From positions 1,355,531-1,419,530 of the forward strand of contig NZ_JAEMNW010000001.1 of assembly GCF_016481275.1 (NCBI RefSeq): a stretch of 64,000 nt of DNA, in the 5' to 3' direction. Source of the stretch: Antrihabitans auranticaus (lineage in GTDB: Bacteria; Actinomycetota; Actinomycetes; Mycobacteriales; Mycobacteriaceae). A program made the translations under genes and the position numbers. Of this stretch, positions 36,436 to 44,515 are shown one piece after another (the stretch's first letter is position 1; each line of letters starts with the position of its first letter). The notes beneath the pieces are model-generated. The model saw only the letters and a list, made by a program, of their open reading frames with translations. It did not search any database and was not told the DNA's origin.

Positions 36436-37209
36436 TCAGTGCATGTGGCTTCCGCCGTTGATGTCGAAGGTCGCGCCCGTGAGGTACGCGGCATCGGCAC
36501 TGGACAGGAACGTGATGACGGCAGCGACCTCATCGGTCGTCGCTGTGCGGCCCACCGGGATGTCACGAGCCAGGGCTGCCTCGCTTTCCGGGGTCGCGCC
36601 GACGCGGATGTTGGTGTCGACCGCGCCAGGAGTGACGGCGTTGACGGTCACGCCGCTGGTGCCGAGTTCGCGTGCGAGCGCCTTTGTGAAGCCGAGAATC
36701 GCAGCCTTCGCCGAGGAGTACGGCACCTTGCCGAAAACGCCGCCGCCGCGTTGTGCTGACACCGACGACATGTTGACGATGCGACCCCACCCGGCCTCGA
36801 GCATTCCCGGTAGGAATGCCTTAGTGACGAGGTAGGTACCGGTTGCATTCACGGCCATGACCTTGTTCCAGATGTCGAGCGTGGTCTCGAGGAACGGCAC
36901 AGGTGACGTGATACCCGCGATGTTGGCGAGTGCGCCGACGACCGGCAGGTTGCCTGCGGCGACCTCGGCAGTGACCGCGGCATGTGCAGCGGCAACGGAA
37001 TCCTCGGCTGTCACATCGATTTCGTAGCCGAATGCGGGTACCGCGAACTCGTTGCCTATCTCTGCGGCGACCTTTGCCGACTTTTCCCCGTCGAGATCGA
37101 GAACGACGACCGCCCAGCCTTCTTGGGCATAGCGCCGGGCGACGCCGATGCCGATTCCGCGATCCGACGTTGCGCCGGTGATCACTGCGGTGCGCTGAAT
37201 TGTGCTCAT
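36436..37209 (-). CDS. Short-chain dehydrogenase/reductase
   Basis: A 257-residue classical SDR with NAD(P) motif VITGATSDRGIGIG, NIAG (ANIAGITSPV), catalytic Ser in NMSSVSAQ, and Tyr-x3-Lys in PYSSAKAA. The C-terminus GATFDINGGSHMH ends as in polyol or 3-oxoacyl reductases. In this operon it would oxidise a sugar alcohol such as erythritol or threitol to the ketose, or a related step. It lies between the kinase gene (43 bases) and the TIM-barrel isomerase gene (30 bases) on the same strand. Confidence 0.85.
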   Translation of the reverse strand: MSTIQRTAVITGATSDRGIGIGVARRYAQEGWAVVVLDLDGEKSAKVAAEIGNEFAVPAFGYEIDVTAEDSVAAAHAAVTAEVAAGNLPVVGALANIAGITSPVPFLETTLDIWNKVMAVNATGTYLVTKAFLPGMLEAGWGRIVNMSSVSAQRGGGVFGKVPYSSAKAAILGFTKALARELGTSGVTVNAVTPGAVDTNIRVGATPESEAALARDIPVGRTATTDEVAAVITFLSSADAAYLTGATFDINGGSHMH

Positions 37210-37239
37210 TGTTTCTTCCTGCTTTCGTGGGTGTGCGGG

Positions 37240-38064
37240 TCAGATGAGTGCCGAAACGAGTTGTCCGGCTTCACGTGTTGCTGCTGGACGGCCCTCGTGG
37301 GTCACGTCGCGGGTCTCGAGTTCGAGGGAGAAGTGGCCGCGGTAACCGTGCCGCGTCAGTGCGTCGATTCCGGCCGCGAAATCGGCATCACCCTTGCCGA
37401 TGCTCAAGTTGATGTTGCCGGGGACAGCGTCCCGCAGATGTACGTGCTCGATCCGATTTGCGAAACGTTCGACGAACGCGACGGGATCGGCGCCCGAGGC
37501 CACGATGTGGCTGAAATCCATCACGACGCCCACACGGGAGGCGGTCAACCGCTCACTCAAAGCCGTTGCGCGCTCGATGTTGCAGCAGAGACGGTGTAGG
37601 TGCAGAGTCTCTGCCCACAGTTGAATACCGCGTTCGTTCGCCCTTTCGGCCGCGGTCGAAAGTTCGTTCGCGATCCGGTCGAGGTCGGCGTCGAGCGACT
37701 GGATCGGCGTGTGGTCGATCGCCCCACAGGGCAGAACAAGGGCTTGCGCACCGATCGCTTCGGCAAGCTCCAACAGCATCGCGAGGTGCTCTCCGCGCGC
37801 CCGCCGGCCCTGCGCGTCGAGTTCGACGTTGAGGTCGCCGATATCGCCGTTGATCGATCGGGCGGCTAGGCCCGACCGCGCGACTGTGATCGCGACAGCA
37901 GCGACAGCTGCGCGATCGAGAACGTAGGGAACGTGGTCGCAGACACCCGGTAGTGCACCGAGATCGATCTCGGCAAAGCCGAGCGAGCTGATCGTCCGTA
38001 GGGCCTCGCCGAGTGGCTGGTGCCGAAAACTGATGGTGGAACACCCCAGTCGGTGGTGGAACAT
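37240..38064 (-). CDS. TIM-barrel sugar-phosphate isomerase/epimerase (AP endonuclease 2-like)
   Basis: A 274-residue xylose-isomerase-like barrel. Metal-site features are GIQLWAETLHLHRLC (Glu), RVGVVMDFSHIVASG (Asp, His), EHVHLRDAVPG (His) and HFSLELE (Glu). In tetritol pathways a protein of this type (LerI) converts L-erythrulose-1-phosphate to D-erythrulose-4-phosphate; in apiose routes related barrels isomerise the free sugar. It is the first gene of the minus-strand operon, divergent from the transporter gene, with palindromes in between. Confidence 0.8.
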   Translation of the reverse strand: MFHHRLGCSTISFRHQPLGEALRTISSLGFAEIDLGALPGVCDHVPYVLDRAAVAAVAITVARSGLAARSINGDIGDLNVELDAQGRRARGEHLAMLLELAEAIGAQALVLPCGAIDHTPIQSLDADLDRIANELSTAAERANERGIQLWAETLHLHRLCCNIERATALSERLTASRVGVVMDFSHIVASGADPVAFVERFANRIEHVHLRDAVPGNINLSIGKGDADFAAGIDALTRHGYRGHFSLELETRDVTHEGRPAATREAGQLVSALI

Positions 38065-38115
38065 CGTCGCTCATCCCTTGCTCGGTGCGTATGTGATGGT
38101 GAGCACACTAGCTGA

Positions 38116-38135
38116 GTTGACTGTTAACAGTCAAC
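38116..38135. promoter_or_regulatory. Perfect 20-base palindrome, probable GntR operator 1
   Basis: GTTGACTGTT followed by AACAGTCAAC is fully self-complementary over 20 bases. It lies 52 bases upstream of the isomerase ATG (38064) in the divergent control region. It shares GTTGAC/GTCAAC with the two sites at 38159 and 38203 and the site before the GntR gene at 41617. Confidence 0.75.
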
Positions 38136-38158
38136 GGGCAACTTACCTGCTGTTCATT

Positions 38159-38171
38159 GTTGACAGTCAAC
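38159..38171. promoter_or_regulatory. GntR operator 2 (GTTGAC-A-GTCAAC)
   Basis: A perfect 6-1-6 inverted repeat between the divergent isomerase and transporter genes. Its TTGACA also resembles a -35 box for the rightward promoter, so binding here could block RNA polymerase directly. Confidence 0.7.
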
Positions 38172-38202
38172 TGTGGCTTGGTTCACACTATTTCTCGTCA
38201 CA

Positions 38203-38219
38203 CTGTTGACGGTCAACAG
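38203..38219. promoter_or_regulatory. GntR operator 3 (CTGTTGAC-G-GTCAACAG)
   Basis: A perfect 8-1-8 inverted repeat, 35 bases before the transporter ATG. Together with the sites at 38116 and 38159 it makes a three-site control region for both arms of the sugar operon pair. Confidence 0.75.
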
Positions 38220-38254
38220 TCAGTCACTATTCTTGTTTTGAAGGGATGAGCACT

Positions 38255-39601
38255 ATGAGCGCTGAAGCTCTGCAGATGCGCGGTCCGGTCCACGGGACTC
38301 CGGACGCGAAAAGGGTTGCTGTCGGCTCCGGCGTCGGTGCCGTCATCGAGACCTACGACTTCATCGGTTTCGGTACTGCCGCTGCGCTGTACTTCGGAAC
38401 AGCATTCTTTCCGGGCGCAAGCCCGGTGGCGGGCACGCTTGCCGCGTTCGCCACGCTCGGCGTCGGATTCGCCGCCCGCCCGCTGGGCGGCATTCTCGGC
38501 GGTCACCTCGGCGACAAGGTCGGCCGCAAGCCGGTTCTGGTCGCCTCCCTGATCGTGATGGGGTTGGCAACGTTCCTCATCGGTGTACTACCCACTTATG
38601 CCCAGGCCGGCATCATCGCCCCGATCCTGTTGGTCGTCGTTCGCATCGTCCAAGGCCTCGCCTTCGGCGCCGAATGGGGCGGCGCAATCCTCATGAGTTA
38701 CGAACACGCACCCTGGAAAGAAAAGGGCCGCTACACCGGCGTCGTCCAGGCCGGCTTCCCGGTCGGCCTACTGCTCGCAAACCTCGTATTCCTCGGCAGC
38801 GTGCATCTCGGCGGCGACTGGGCGTGGCGCGTGCCGTTCCTCGCGAGCATCTTGCTCGTCGTCGTCGGACTCATCATTCGGGCGAGAGTTCCCGAGTCAC
38901 CCGTATTCGAGAACGTCAAAGAGAGCGGCGATATCGTCGCATCGCCGATCAAAGAGGTCATCCGTGACGACTGGCGAAATATCCTGCGCGGCATAGGCTT
39001 GCGTATTGCCGAGACCGCCGGTTACGCCGTGTCGATCACCTACATGATCTCCTACCTGCACAACACCAAGCTGGCGACCAAGACCGAAACGCTTGTGGCA
39101 CTCTGCATTGCCAGCGCAATCGGCATCTTCGCGACCATGGCGTGGGCGCGGCTCACGGACAAGATCGGCCGACGCACCGTCTACCTGTATTCCACCGCGT
39201 TCGCTGTCGCATTCGGTATTCCGATGTTCCTTCTGGTGAATACCGGCCTTGCCGTACTCATCGTCGCCACGATCGTCCTCGCCTATGCCGTGTGCCAGAA
39301 CTCGCTTGCCGGCGCACAGGGCGCCTGGTTCCCGGAACTCTTCCCGGCAAAGACCCGTGCCTCCGGTGCGTCGTTGGCGTACCAGATCTCCGCAATGGTC
39401 TCCGGCTTCACGCCCTTCGTCACGACGCTGCTCTATGTCTCTTTCGGCTGGATCGGACCCGCCCTGCTGTTCACCTTCTACGCCGCGATCGGCTTGTGGG
39501 CGGCTGTACTGACCAGGGAAACCTGGGGACCGCGCGAACGCCGACTCGCCGACGAAGCAGCCTCGGCCGAGTCATACGCCGACACCAAAGTTGCCGCCTG
39601 A
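38255..39601 (+). CDS. MFS transporter, metabolite:H+ symporter (MHS) type
   Basis: A 448-residue inner-membrane transporter with about 12 hydrophobic helices. The start region GAVIETYDFIGFGTAAALYFG, LGVGFAARPLGGILGGHLGDKVGRKPVL (loop 2-3 motif) and VQGLAFGAEWGGAIL are hallmarks of the MHS branch (ShiA, ProP, KgtP). It probably imports the substrate of this cluster with protons. ATG at 38255 has AAGGG 9 bases before it; ATG at 38246 is also in frame. It is the first gene of the rightward operon and lies next to three palindromic operators. Confidence 0.9.
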   Translation: MSAEALQMRGPVHGTPDAKRVAVGSGVGAVIETYDFIGFGTAAALYFGTAFFPGASPVAGTLAAFATLGVGFAARPLGGILGGHLGDKVGRKPVLVASLIVMGLATFLIGVLPTYAQAGIIAPILLVVVRIVQGLAFGAEWGGAILMSYEHAPWKEKGRYTGVVQAGFPVGLLLANLVFLGSVHLGGDWAWRVPFLASILLVVVGLIIRARVPESPVFENVKESGDIVASPIKEVIRDDWRNILRGIGLRIAETAGYAVSITYMISYLHNTKLATKTETLVALCIASAIGIFATMAWARLTDKIGRRTVYLYSTAFAVAFGIPMFLLVNTGLAVLIVATIVLAYAVCQNSLAGAQGAWFPELFPAKTRASGASLAYQISAMVSGFTPFVTTLLYVSFGWIGPALLFTFYAAIGLWAAVLTRETWGPRERRLADEAASAESYADTKVAA

Positions 39602-39646
39602 ATCCGCTGTTTCGTAACAGCTTCGAATCAAAACCTTAGGACGATC

Positions 39647-40531
39647 ATGACTGTATCGACACGCGACCTCGAGTCGCTGCGCACCGATCGGCGCGAACGC
39701 GTCGAAGCGGCTGCCTATCGAATGCGCCACTACGCACTGAACATGGGCGAAGCACAGGGGCAGGGCTACGTAGGGCAAGCGCTCGGCGCTGCCGACCTCC
39801 TCGCAGCGGTGTACGCCGACCAGCTGACCTACCGCCCCGAGGATCCCCACTGGAACGGGCGGGACCGGTTCCTCCTCTCGACCGGCCACTATGCAATCGG
39901 CCTGTACGCCGCGCTCGCCGAAGCGGGCATCATCCCGGTCGACGAACTCGATACCTACGGCTCCGACGAGTCCCGCCTGCCGATGTCCGGCATGGCGAGC
40001 TATACGCCTGGCATGGAGATCTCGGGCGGATCGCTCGGCCACGGCCTCACGGTCGCCGTAGGAATGGCAATTGGCCTGCGACACCAGAATTCGAGCTCGC
40101 GCGTCTTCAACTTCCTCTCCGACGGCGAGCTCGACGAGGGGTCGACGTGGGAGGCAGCGATGGGGGCGAGCCACCACAACCTCGGCAACCTGACCGCCAT
40201 GGTCGACATCAACGCGCTCCAAGCCGACGGGAACACCGCCTCGGTACTGCGCACGGAACCGGTGGCCGACAAGTGGGCAGCATGTGGCTGGTTCGTTCGG
40301 CGGGTCGACGGAAACGATGTCGGGGCGCTGCTCGATGCGTTCGATGCTATTGCAGCACAGGCGAAACCGGTCGGCCAGCCGTCGGTGATCCTGGCCGATA
40401 CTCGCGTGGGACGAGGCGCGTCGCTGCTCGAGAACCGCGAGAAAGCGCACTTCATGCGCATCGATGAGCACGAATGGCAAGTCTGCCGCGACCAATTGAC
40501 CGCAGGGTACGAAGGAAAGAGCAAACGATGA
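39647..40531 (+). CDS. Transketolase N-terminal subunit
   Basis: A 294-residue thiamine-diphosphate-binding half of a split transketolase. LGAADLLAAVYADQL and GRDRFLLSTGHYAIGLYAAL open it. FLSDGELDEGSTWEAAMGASHHNLGNLTAMVDIN is the GDG-type cofactor motif (read in parts). With the next gene it forms one full enzyme that moves a two-carbon ketol unit. Split transketolases occur in apiose and other dedicated sugar operons. Its stop overlaps the ATG of the C-terminal subunit (ATGA), ensuring equal production. Here it likely joins erythrose-4-phosphate or a related product to central metabolism. Confidence 0.9.
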   Translation: MTVSTRDLESLRTDRRERVEAAAYRMRHYALNMGEAQGQGYVGQALGAADLLAAVYADQLTYRPEDPHWNGRDRFLLSTGHYAIGLYAALAEAGIIPVDELDTYGSDESRLPMSGMASYTPGMEISGGSLGHGLTVAVGMAIGLRHQNSSSRVFNFLSDGELDEGSTWEAAMGASHHNLGNLTAMVDINALQADGNTASVLRTEPVADKWAACGWFVRRVDGNDVGALLDAFDAIAAQAKPVGQPSVILADTRVGRGASLLENREKAHFMRIDEHEWQVCRDQLTAGYEGKSKR

Positions 40532-41520
40532 GCACCGTTACGAAACCCCGCCTGCGCACGTCCGCAATGATCGCCTCGTTCGCCGACGAGGGGCAGAAGA
40601 CGACGCCGGCGCCGTTCGGCCACGCGCTTGTCGCGGCAGCCCAGCAGGACAAGCGAATCGTCGGACTGACCGCCGACCTCGGCAAGTACACCGACATGCA
40701 TATCTTCGCAGAGGCGTTCCCCGACAGGTTCTTTCAGATGGGTATGGCCGAGCAGCTGCTGTTCGGCGCAGCGGCAGGAATGGCCGAGACGGGACTCATT
40801 CCCTTCGCGTCCACGTACTCGGTGTTCGCGGCGCGCCGAGCCTACGACTTTCTCTGCCTCGATATTGCTGAGCCGAATCTCAACGTCAACATCGTCGGCG
40901 GATTGCCCGGTCTCACAACCGGATACGGGCCATCCCACCAAGCGACCGAGGACATCGCGATCTTCCGTGGCATGCCGAACCTGACGATCGTCGACCCGTG
41001 CGATTCCGTCGATATCGAACAGGCCGTACCGCAGCTCGCAGCCAGCGAGGGCCCGACCTACCTTCGCCTGCTGCGCGGCAAGGTGCCGACAGTGCTCGAC
41101 GAGTACGACTACACCTTCGAACTCGGCAAAGCGAAGGTACTTCGTACGGGCGCCGACGTCGTGTTCGTCTCCAGCGGACTGATGACGATGCGCGCGCTGC
41201 AGGCTGCCGAAGCCCTTGCTGCCCACCACGTCGACGCCGCAGTCGTTCACACACCCACGATTAAGCCCTTCGACGCGACAACCGTTCTGGGCGAGGTCGA
41301 CTCGGGCCGGCTGGTAGTTACGTGCGAGAACCACACGATCGTCGGCGGACTGTTCGAGACGGTTGCCTCCGCCGCTGTCCGAGCGGGAGTATCCGCGAAG
41401 ATCGTGCCGGTCGGATTGCCGGACGAGTTCCTCGCCGCAGGCGCACTTCCGACGCTCCACGAGCGTTACGGCCTGTCGACGTCGCGCATCGTTGCGACAA
41501 CGCTCGAAAACCTCGCATGA
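40528..41520 (+). CDS. Transketolase C-terminal subunit
   Basis: A 330-residue partner of the preceding gene, carrying the pyrimidine-binding and C-terminal domains. The segment MGMAEQLLFGAAAGMAETGLIPFASTYSVFAARRAYD holds the catalytic Glu of the cofactor site (MAEQ), and GLTTGYGPSHQATEDIAIFRGMPNLTIV is a family block (both read in parts). ATG 40528 overlaps the previous stop. A hairpin after the gene (41584-41598) may end the transcript before the GntR promoter. Which sugar phosphates it uses cannot be told from sequence. Confidence 0.9.
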   Translation: MSTVTKPRLRTSAMIASFADEGQKTTPAPFGHALVAAAQQDKRIVGLTADLGKYTDMHIFAEAFPDRFFQMGMAEQLLFGAAAGMAETGLIPFASTYSVFAARRAYDFLCLDIAEPNLNVNIVGGLPGLTTGYGPSHQATEDIAIFRGMPNLTIVDPCDSVDIEQAVPQLAASEGPTYLRLLRGKVPTVLDEYDYTFELGKAKVLRTGADVVFVSSGLMTMRALQAAEALAAHHVDAAVVHTPTIKPFDATTVLGEVDSGRLVVTCENHTIVGGLFETVASAAVRAGVSAKIVPVGLPDEFLAAGALPTLHERYGLSTSRIVATTLENLA

Positions 41521-41583
41521 AAGCAGTAGGCGCTCCGCGCCCGTGCGCGCTTGGCGAGGCTGTGGACTCGCTAACCGCGCGCA

Positions 41584-41598
41584 GGGTGCGGAGCACCC
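41584..41598 (+). terminator. Possible hairpin terminator after the transketolase genes
   Basis: GGGTGC-GGA-GCACCC is a perfect 6-base-pair stem with a 3-base loop, followed by TTCCT. It lies between the transketolase C-subunit gene and the GntR gene, just before the GntR palindrome. Confidence 0.5.
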
Positions 41599-41616
41599 TT
41601 CCTAGCGTACGATCAA

Positions 41617-41641
41617 CTGTTGACAGACCAGCTGTCAACAG
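41617..41641. promoter_or_regulatory. GntR operator 4, at the regulator's own promoter
   Basis: CTGTTGACAG (41617-41626) and CTGTCAACAG (41632-41641) are perfect 10-base inverted repeats with a 5-base spacer, 25 bases before the GntR ATG. The half-sites match those at 38116-38219, which links the regulator to the sugar operons and to its own control. Confidence 0.8.
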
Positions 41642-41666
41642 TCGGTCGACGGGACGAGGAGCATTC

Positions 41667-42335
41667 ATGGCGCAGGATCCGGGTTCACTGCTGCGGTTGG
41701 AAAAAACCAGCCTGCGCCGCCAGGCCTTGGTCGCGCTTCGACGTGCGATCACAACTGGCGAACTGCAGCCTGGAACGCACCTGGTGGAAACCGAACTGTC
41801 CGACGCGTTGCAGATCAGCCGCGGCACCTTGCGCGAGGCACTCCGTCAACTCCAGCAGGAGGGCCTCGTCTCCGAGGGCGATCGGGGACGACTGGTCGTA
41901 CGCCACCTTGATACGAAGGAGATCCGCGACATCTTCCAGGTACGAGCGGCGTTGGAATCTCTTGCGGCGCGCGAACTTTGCGCACAACACGACCGTGCCG
42001 AAGTCACGACGGCGTTGCGGAACTCCGTCGATCGCATGGTCGCGTGCGAAGCCGCCGACCTCGACGAGCGCATCGAGGCCGACCTCGACTTCCATCGCAC
42101 CATGTGCCGTCTCACGGGCAACGACACGCTGCTGCATTCGTGGTCGTCGTTGGAGGGCAGCATCCGGATGTCGATCATGTTTGCCGGTGTCGAGCGCGCC
42201 GTTCGCAACATGGACGCCGCGAGACATTTCGAGATCGTCGACGCGATCGAGTCCGGCGAGGCAGACAGAGCCGCAGCGACGGTCGTCGAGCACATGGCCG
42301 GTGCCGCCGACGTACTCGTTTCCGGCGCGGCCTGA
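41667..42335 (+). CDS. GntR-family (FCD domain) regulator of the sugar operons
   Basis: A 222-residue FadR-like regulator. The winged helix reads LVALRRAITTGELQPGTHLVE, then LSDALQISRGTLREALRQLQQEGLV at about 45-69. The FCD ligand domain shows DLDFHRTMCRLTGN (Asp, His) and HFEIVDAIESGEADRAA (His), the usual metal and effector ligands. ATG 41667 has GAGGAG upstream. Palindromes in front of this gene and of the divergent sugar operons share half-sites, so it is the likely repressor, with a sugar phosphate or the substrate as inducer. Confidence 0.9.
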   Translation: MAQDPGSLLRLEKTSLRRQALVALRRAITTGELQPGTHLVETELSDALQISRGTLREALRQLQQEGLVSEGDRGRLVVRHLDTKEIRDIFQVRAALESLAARELCAQHDRAEVTTALRNSVDRMVACEAADLDERIEADLDFHRTMCRLTGNDTLLHSWSSLEGSIRMSIMFAGVERAVRNMDAARHFEIVDAIESGEADRAAATVVEHMAGAADVLVSGAA

Positions 42336-42348
42336 GCGTAGCGACGTC

Positions 42349-43740
42349 GTGCTGCGGCCCGATCGCACTGCCGGACTCACAACCGCGGCACAGCACGCGC
42401 ATTCGTTTCTCGAGTCTCTCGATGAGCGGCCGGTAACGGCACGGGTGGATGCGAGTGCCGTCCGCGCGGCGCTCGGCGGACCGGTGCCCGTGCGTGGCGA
42501 AGACCCTGGTGCGGTCATCGACGCGCTGGCCGCAGGCGCCGAACCCGGCCTGGTCGCCAGCGCCGGGCCGCGCCATTTCGGCTTCGTGATCGGAGGCGCT
42601 CTGCCCGCGGCGTTGGCTGCCGACTGGCTGGTCTCGGCATGGGACCAGTGCGCAGCCTTCCACTCCCTCGCCCCCGCGGCCGCCGCGATCGAGGAGATCA
42701 CCTCCGCATGGACGCTCGACCTCCTCGGCCTGCCTGCGGACGCGAGCGTCGGCTTCGTGACCGGTGGGCAGGGCGCGAATACGACGTGTCTCGCCGCAGC
42801 CCGGCATGCAGTGCTCGCCCGGGCAGGTTGGGACGTCGGAAAATACGGACTCAATGGTGCACCGCCAGTTCGCATCCTGTGCGGTGAGCACGCGCACGCC
42901 ACCATCTACACAGCCCTACGGCTGCTCGGGCTCGGCGCCGAAACCGCAATTCGAATTCCCGCTGACGATCAGGGCCGGATGAATCCCGAGGCGCTGCGCG
43001 ACGCGCTCGCCGACGCCGACGCCGACGCCGACGGACCGACTATCGTCTGCGCGCAAGCGGGAAACGTCGCCACCGGTTCGTTCGACGCCTTCGATCCGAT
43101 TGCCGAAGCGTGCGCGCAACACAACGCGTGGCTGCACATCGACGGAGCGTTCGGCCTGTGGGCTGCAGCAGCCCCGGCTACCCGGCACCTCACGCACGGT
43201 GTCGAACGGGCCGACTCCTGGGCGATCGACGCCCACAAGTGGCTCAATGTGCCCTACGACGGTGCGATGGCCATCGTTGCCGACCCGGACGCGCACGTCG
43301 CCGCAATGAGCCTCGCCGGTCCGTATCTCGTGGTTGATCCTGGTCAGCGCGACAACACCAACTACGTTCCCGAAAGTTCCCGCCGTGCCCGCGCGGTTCC
43401 CGTCTACGCGGCGATCCGTTCACTCGGCCGAGCCGGAATCGCCGAATTGATCGAACGCAACTGCGCCCAGGCCCGGCGGATAGCCGAGCGGCTGGCGACG
43501 ATTCGCGACGCAGACATCATCAACGACGTCGTCCTCAACCAAGTCCTGCTGCGACTGCCCGGCGGCGACGATGCCAACCGCGCCGCGGTGGCCGCTATCC
43601 AGCAGGACGCGACGTGCTGGTTGGGTGGCACAACCTGGAACGGCGAATACGTTCTGCGCGTGTCTATTTCGAACTGGGCAACGACCGACGACGATATCGA
43701 CCGCTCGGCAGCGGCAATCGAGCGCGCTATTCGACAGTGA
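42349..43740 (+). CDS. PLP-dependent group II decarboxylase-like protein
   Basis: About 463 residues of fold type I PLP enzyme, of the glutamate/aromatic/diaminobutyrate decarboxylase group. SVGFVTGGQGANTTCLAAARHAVL binds phosphate, CAQAGNVATGSFDAF and AWLHIDGAFGLWA hold the cofactor Asp, and SWAIDAHKWLNVPYDGAM has the Schiff-base Lys (DAHKW). GTG at 42349 is the chosen start, 13 bases after the GntR gene; no good ribosome site is visible. Its end overlaps the convergent DUF1445 gene by 14 bases. Products would be amines or aldehydes. Substrate unknown. Confidence 0.8.
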   Translation: MLRPDRTAGLTTAAQHAHSFLESLDERPVTARVDASAVRAALGGPVPVRGEDPGAVIDALAAGAEPGLVASAGPRHFGFVIGGALPAALAADWLVSAWDQCAAFHSLAPAAAAIEEITSAWTLDLLGLPADASVGFVTGGQGANTTCLAAARHAVLARAGWDVGKYGLNGAPPVRILCGEHAHATIYTALRLLGLGAETAIRIPADDQGRMNPEALRDALADADADADGPTIVCAQAGNVATGSFDAFDPIAEACAQHNAWLHIDGAFGLWAAAAPATRHLTHGVERADSWAIDAHKWLNVPYDGAMAIVADPDAHVAAMSLAGPYLVVDPGQRDNTNYVPESSRRARAVPVYAAIRSLGRAGIAELIERNCAQARRIAERLATIRDADIINDVVLNQVLLRLPGGDDANRAAVAAIQQDATCWLGGTTWNGEYVLRVSISNWATTDDDIDRSAAAIERAIRQ

Positions 43741-44515
43741 GCGTCGTGACGAACATGTGTCCCGTTGCGTGCGTGATCATCAGTTCTGTCTTGGCTTCCA
43801 TCGCGACCTGCTGAGGCGTGACGCCGCACGCCCAGAAGACCGGCACGTCATCGGGTTCCATCGTCACGGGGTCGCCCCAGTCCGGCTTGTCCAGGTCGGG
43901 AATGCCCAAAGCCGCCGGTGAACCGATGTGCACCGGTCCGCCGTGAACCTCGGGGTGCGCCTCGGTGATGGTGACTGCTTCGACGACCCGATCCGGCGGC
44001 ATCGGCCGCATCGACACGACAAGCTTGCCTGCAAACTGGCCGGCCGGCACGCAATCCCGATTCGACACGTAGACAGGGCCGTTGACCTTCTGATCGATGT
44101 GGCGAACGGGCAAGCCTGCGTCGAGTAGCAGGTGCTCGAACGAGAAGCTGCAACCAAGAAGAAATGCGACGAGGTCCTCGCGCCACAGATCGACGATGTC
44201 GGTCCGCTCGTCGGTCAGTTCCCCATTGCGGTAGACGCGGTAACGAGGCAGGTCCGTGCGTAGATCCGCCCCCGGCGCAATGAGTTTCGGTTCCGGGTCG
44301 CCCAGATCGGTCACTTCGAGGATCGGGCAGGGTTTCGGATTGCGCTGGCAGAATCGAAAGAAGTCGAACGCGTCCTTCGCCGGCAGGATTGCCAGATTCG
44401 CTTGCACGTAGCCGTGGCAGATTCCGGAGGTCGGACGGTTCCAGGCATTGTTCCGGTTGGCGTGCCATGCCTGTTGCGGGCTCGCGTCACGCATCGTGTC
44501 CAGAGTCGATGTCAT
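43727..44515 (-). CDS. DUF1445 protein, N-half of D-glutamate cyclase type
   Basis: A 262-residue putative hydro-lyase of the DUF1445 family: GYVQANLAILPAKDAFDFFRFCQRNPKPCPILEV at the N-terminus (in parts), LLGCSFSFEHLLLDAGLPVRHI, and FWACGVTPQQVAMEA, ITHATGHMFVT at the end. In the human mitochondrial enzyme DGLUCY, a DUF1445 domain is fused to a DUF4392 domain and the protein converts D-glutamate to 5-oxo-D-proline. The partner domain is encoded by the next upstream gene with an ATGA overlap, so the two probably form one enzyme. A role in D-amino-acid use is inferred. Confidence 0.8.
   Translation of the reverse strand: MTSTLDTMRDASPQQAWHANRNNAWNRPTSGICHGYVQANLAILPAKDAFDFFRFCQRNPKPCPILEVTDLGDPEPKLIAPGADLRTDLPRYRVYRNGELTDERTDIVDLWREDLVAFLLGCSFSFEHLLLDAGLPVRHIDQKVNGPVYVSNRDCVPAGQFAGKLVVSMRPMPPDRVVEAVTITEAHPEVHGGPVHIGSPAALGIPDLDKPDWGDPVTMEPDDVPVFWACGVTPQQVAMEAKTELMITHATGHMFVTTLTVE

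Noticed and set aside
35199-36461. 420-codon open frame antisense to the DhaK-DhaL kinase
   Set aside because: No family features; the kinase on the other strand shows all catalytic motifs.
40000-41460. 486-codon open frame antisense to the transketolase genes
   Set aside because: Low-complexity composition without motifs; the sense frames are conserved transketolase subunits.
43021-43040. GACGCC tandem codons (ADADADAD) in the PLP decarboxylase
   Set aside because: A short Asp-Ala run in a variable loop of the protein; no frame change and no sign of a regulatory repeat.
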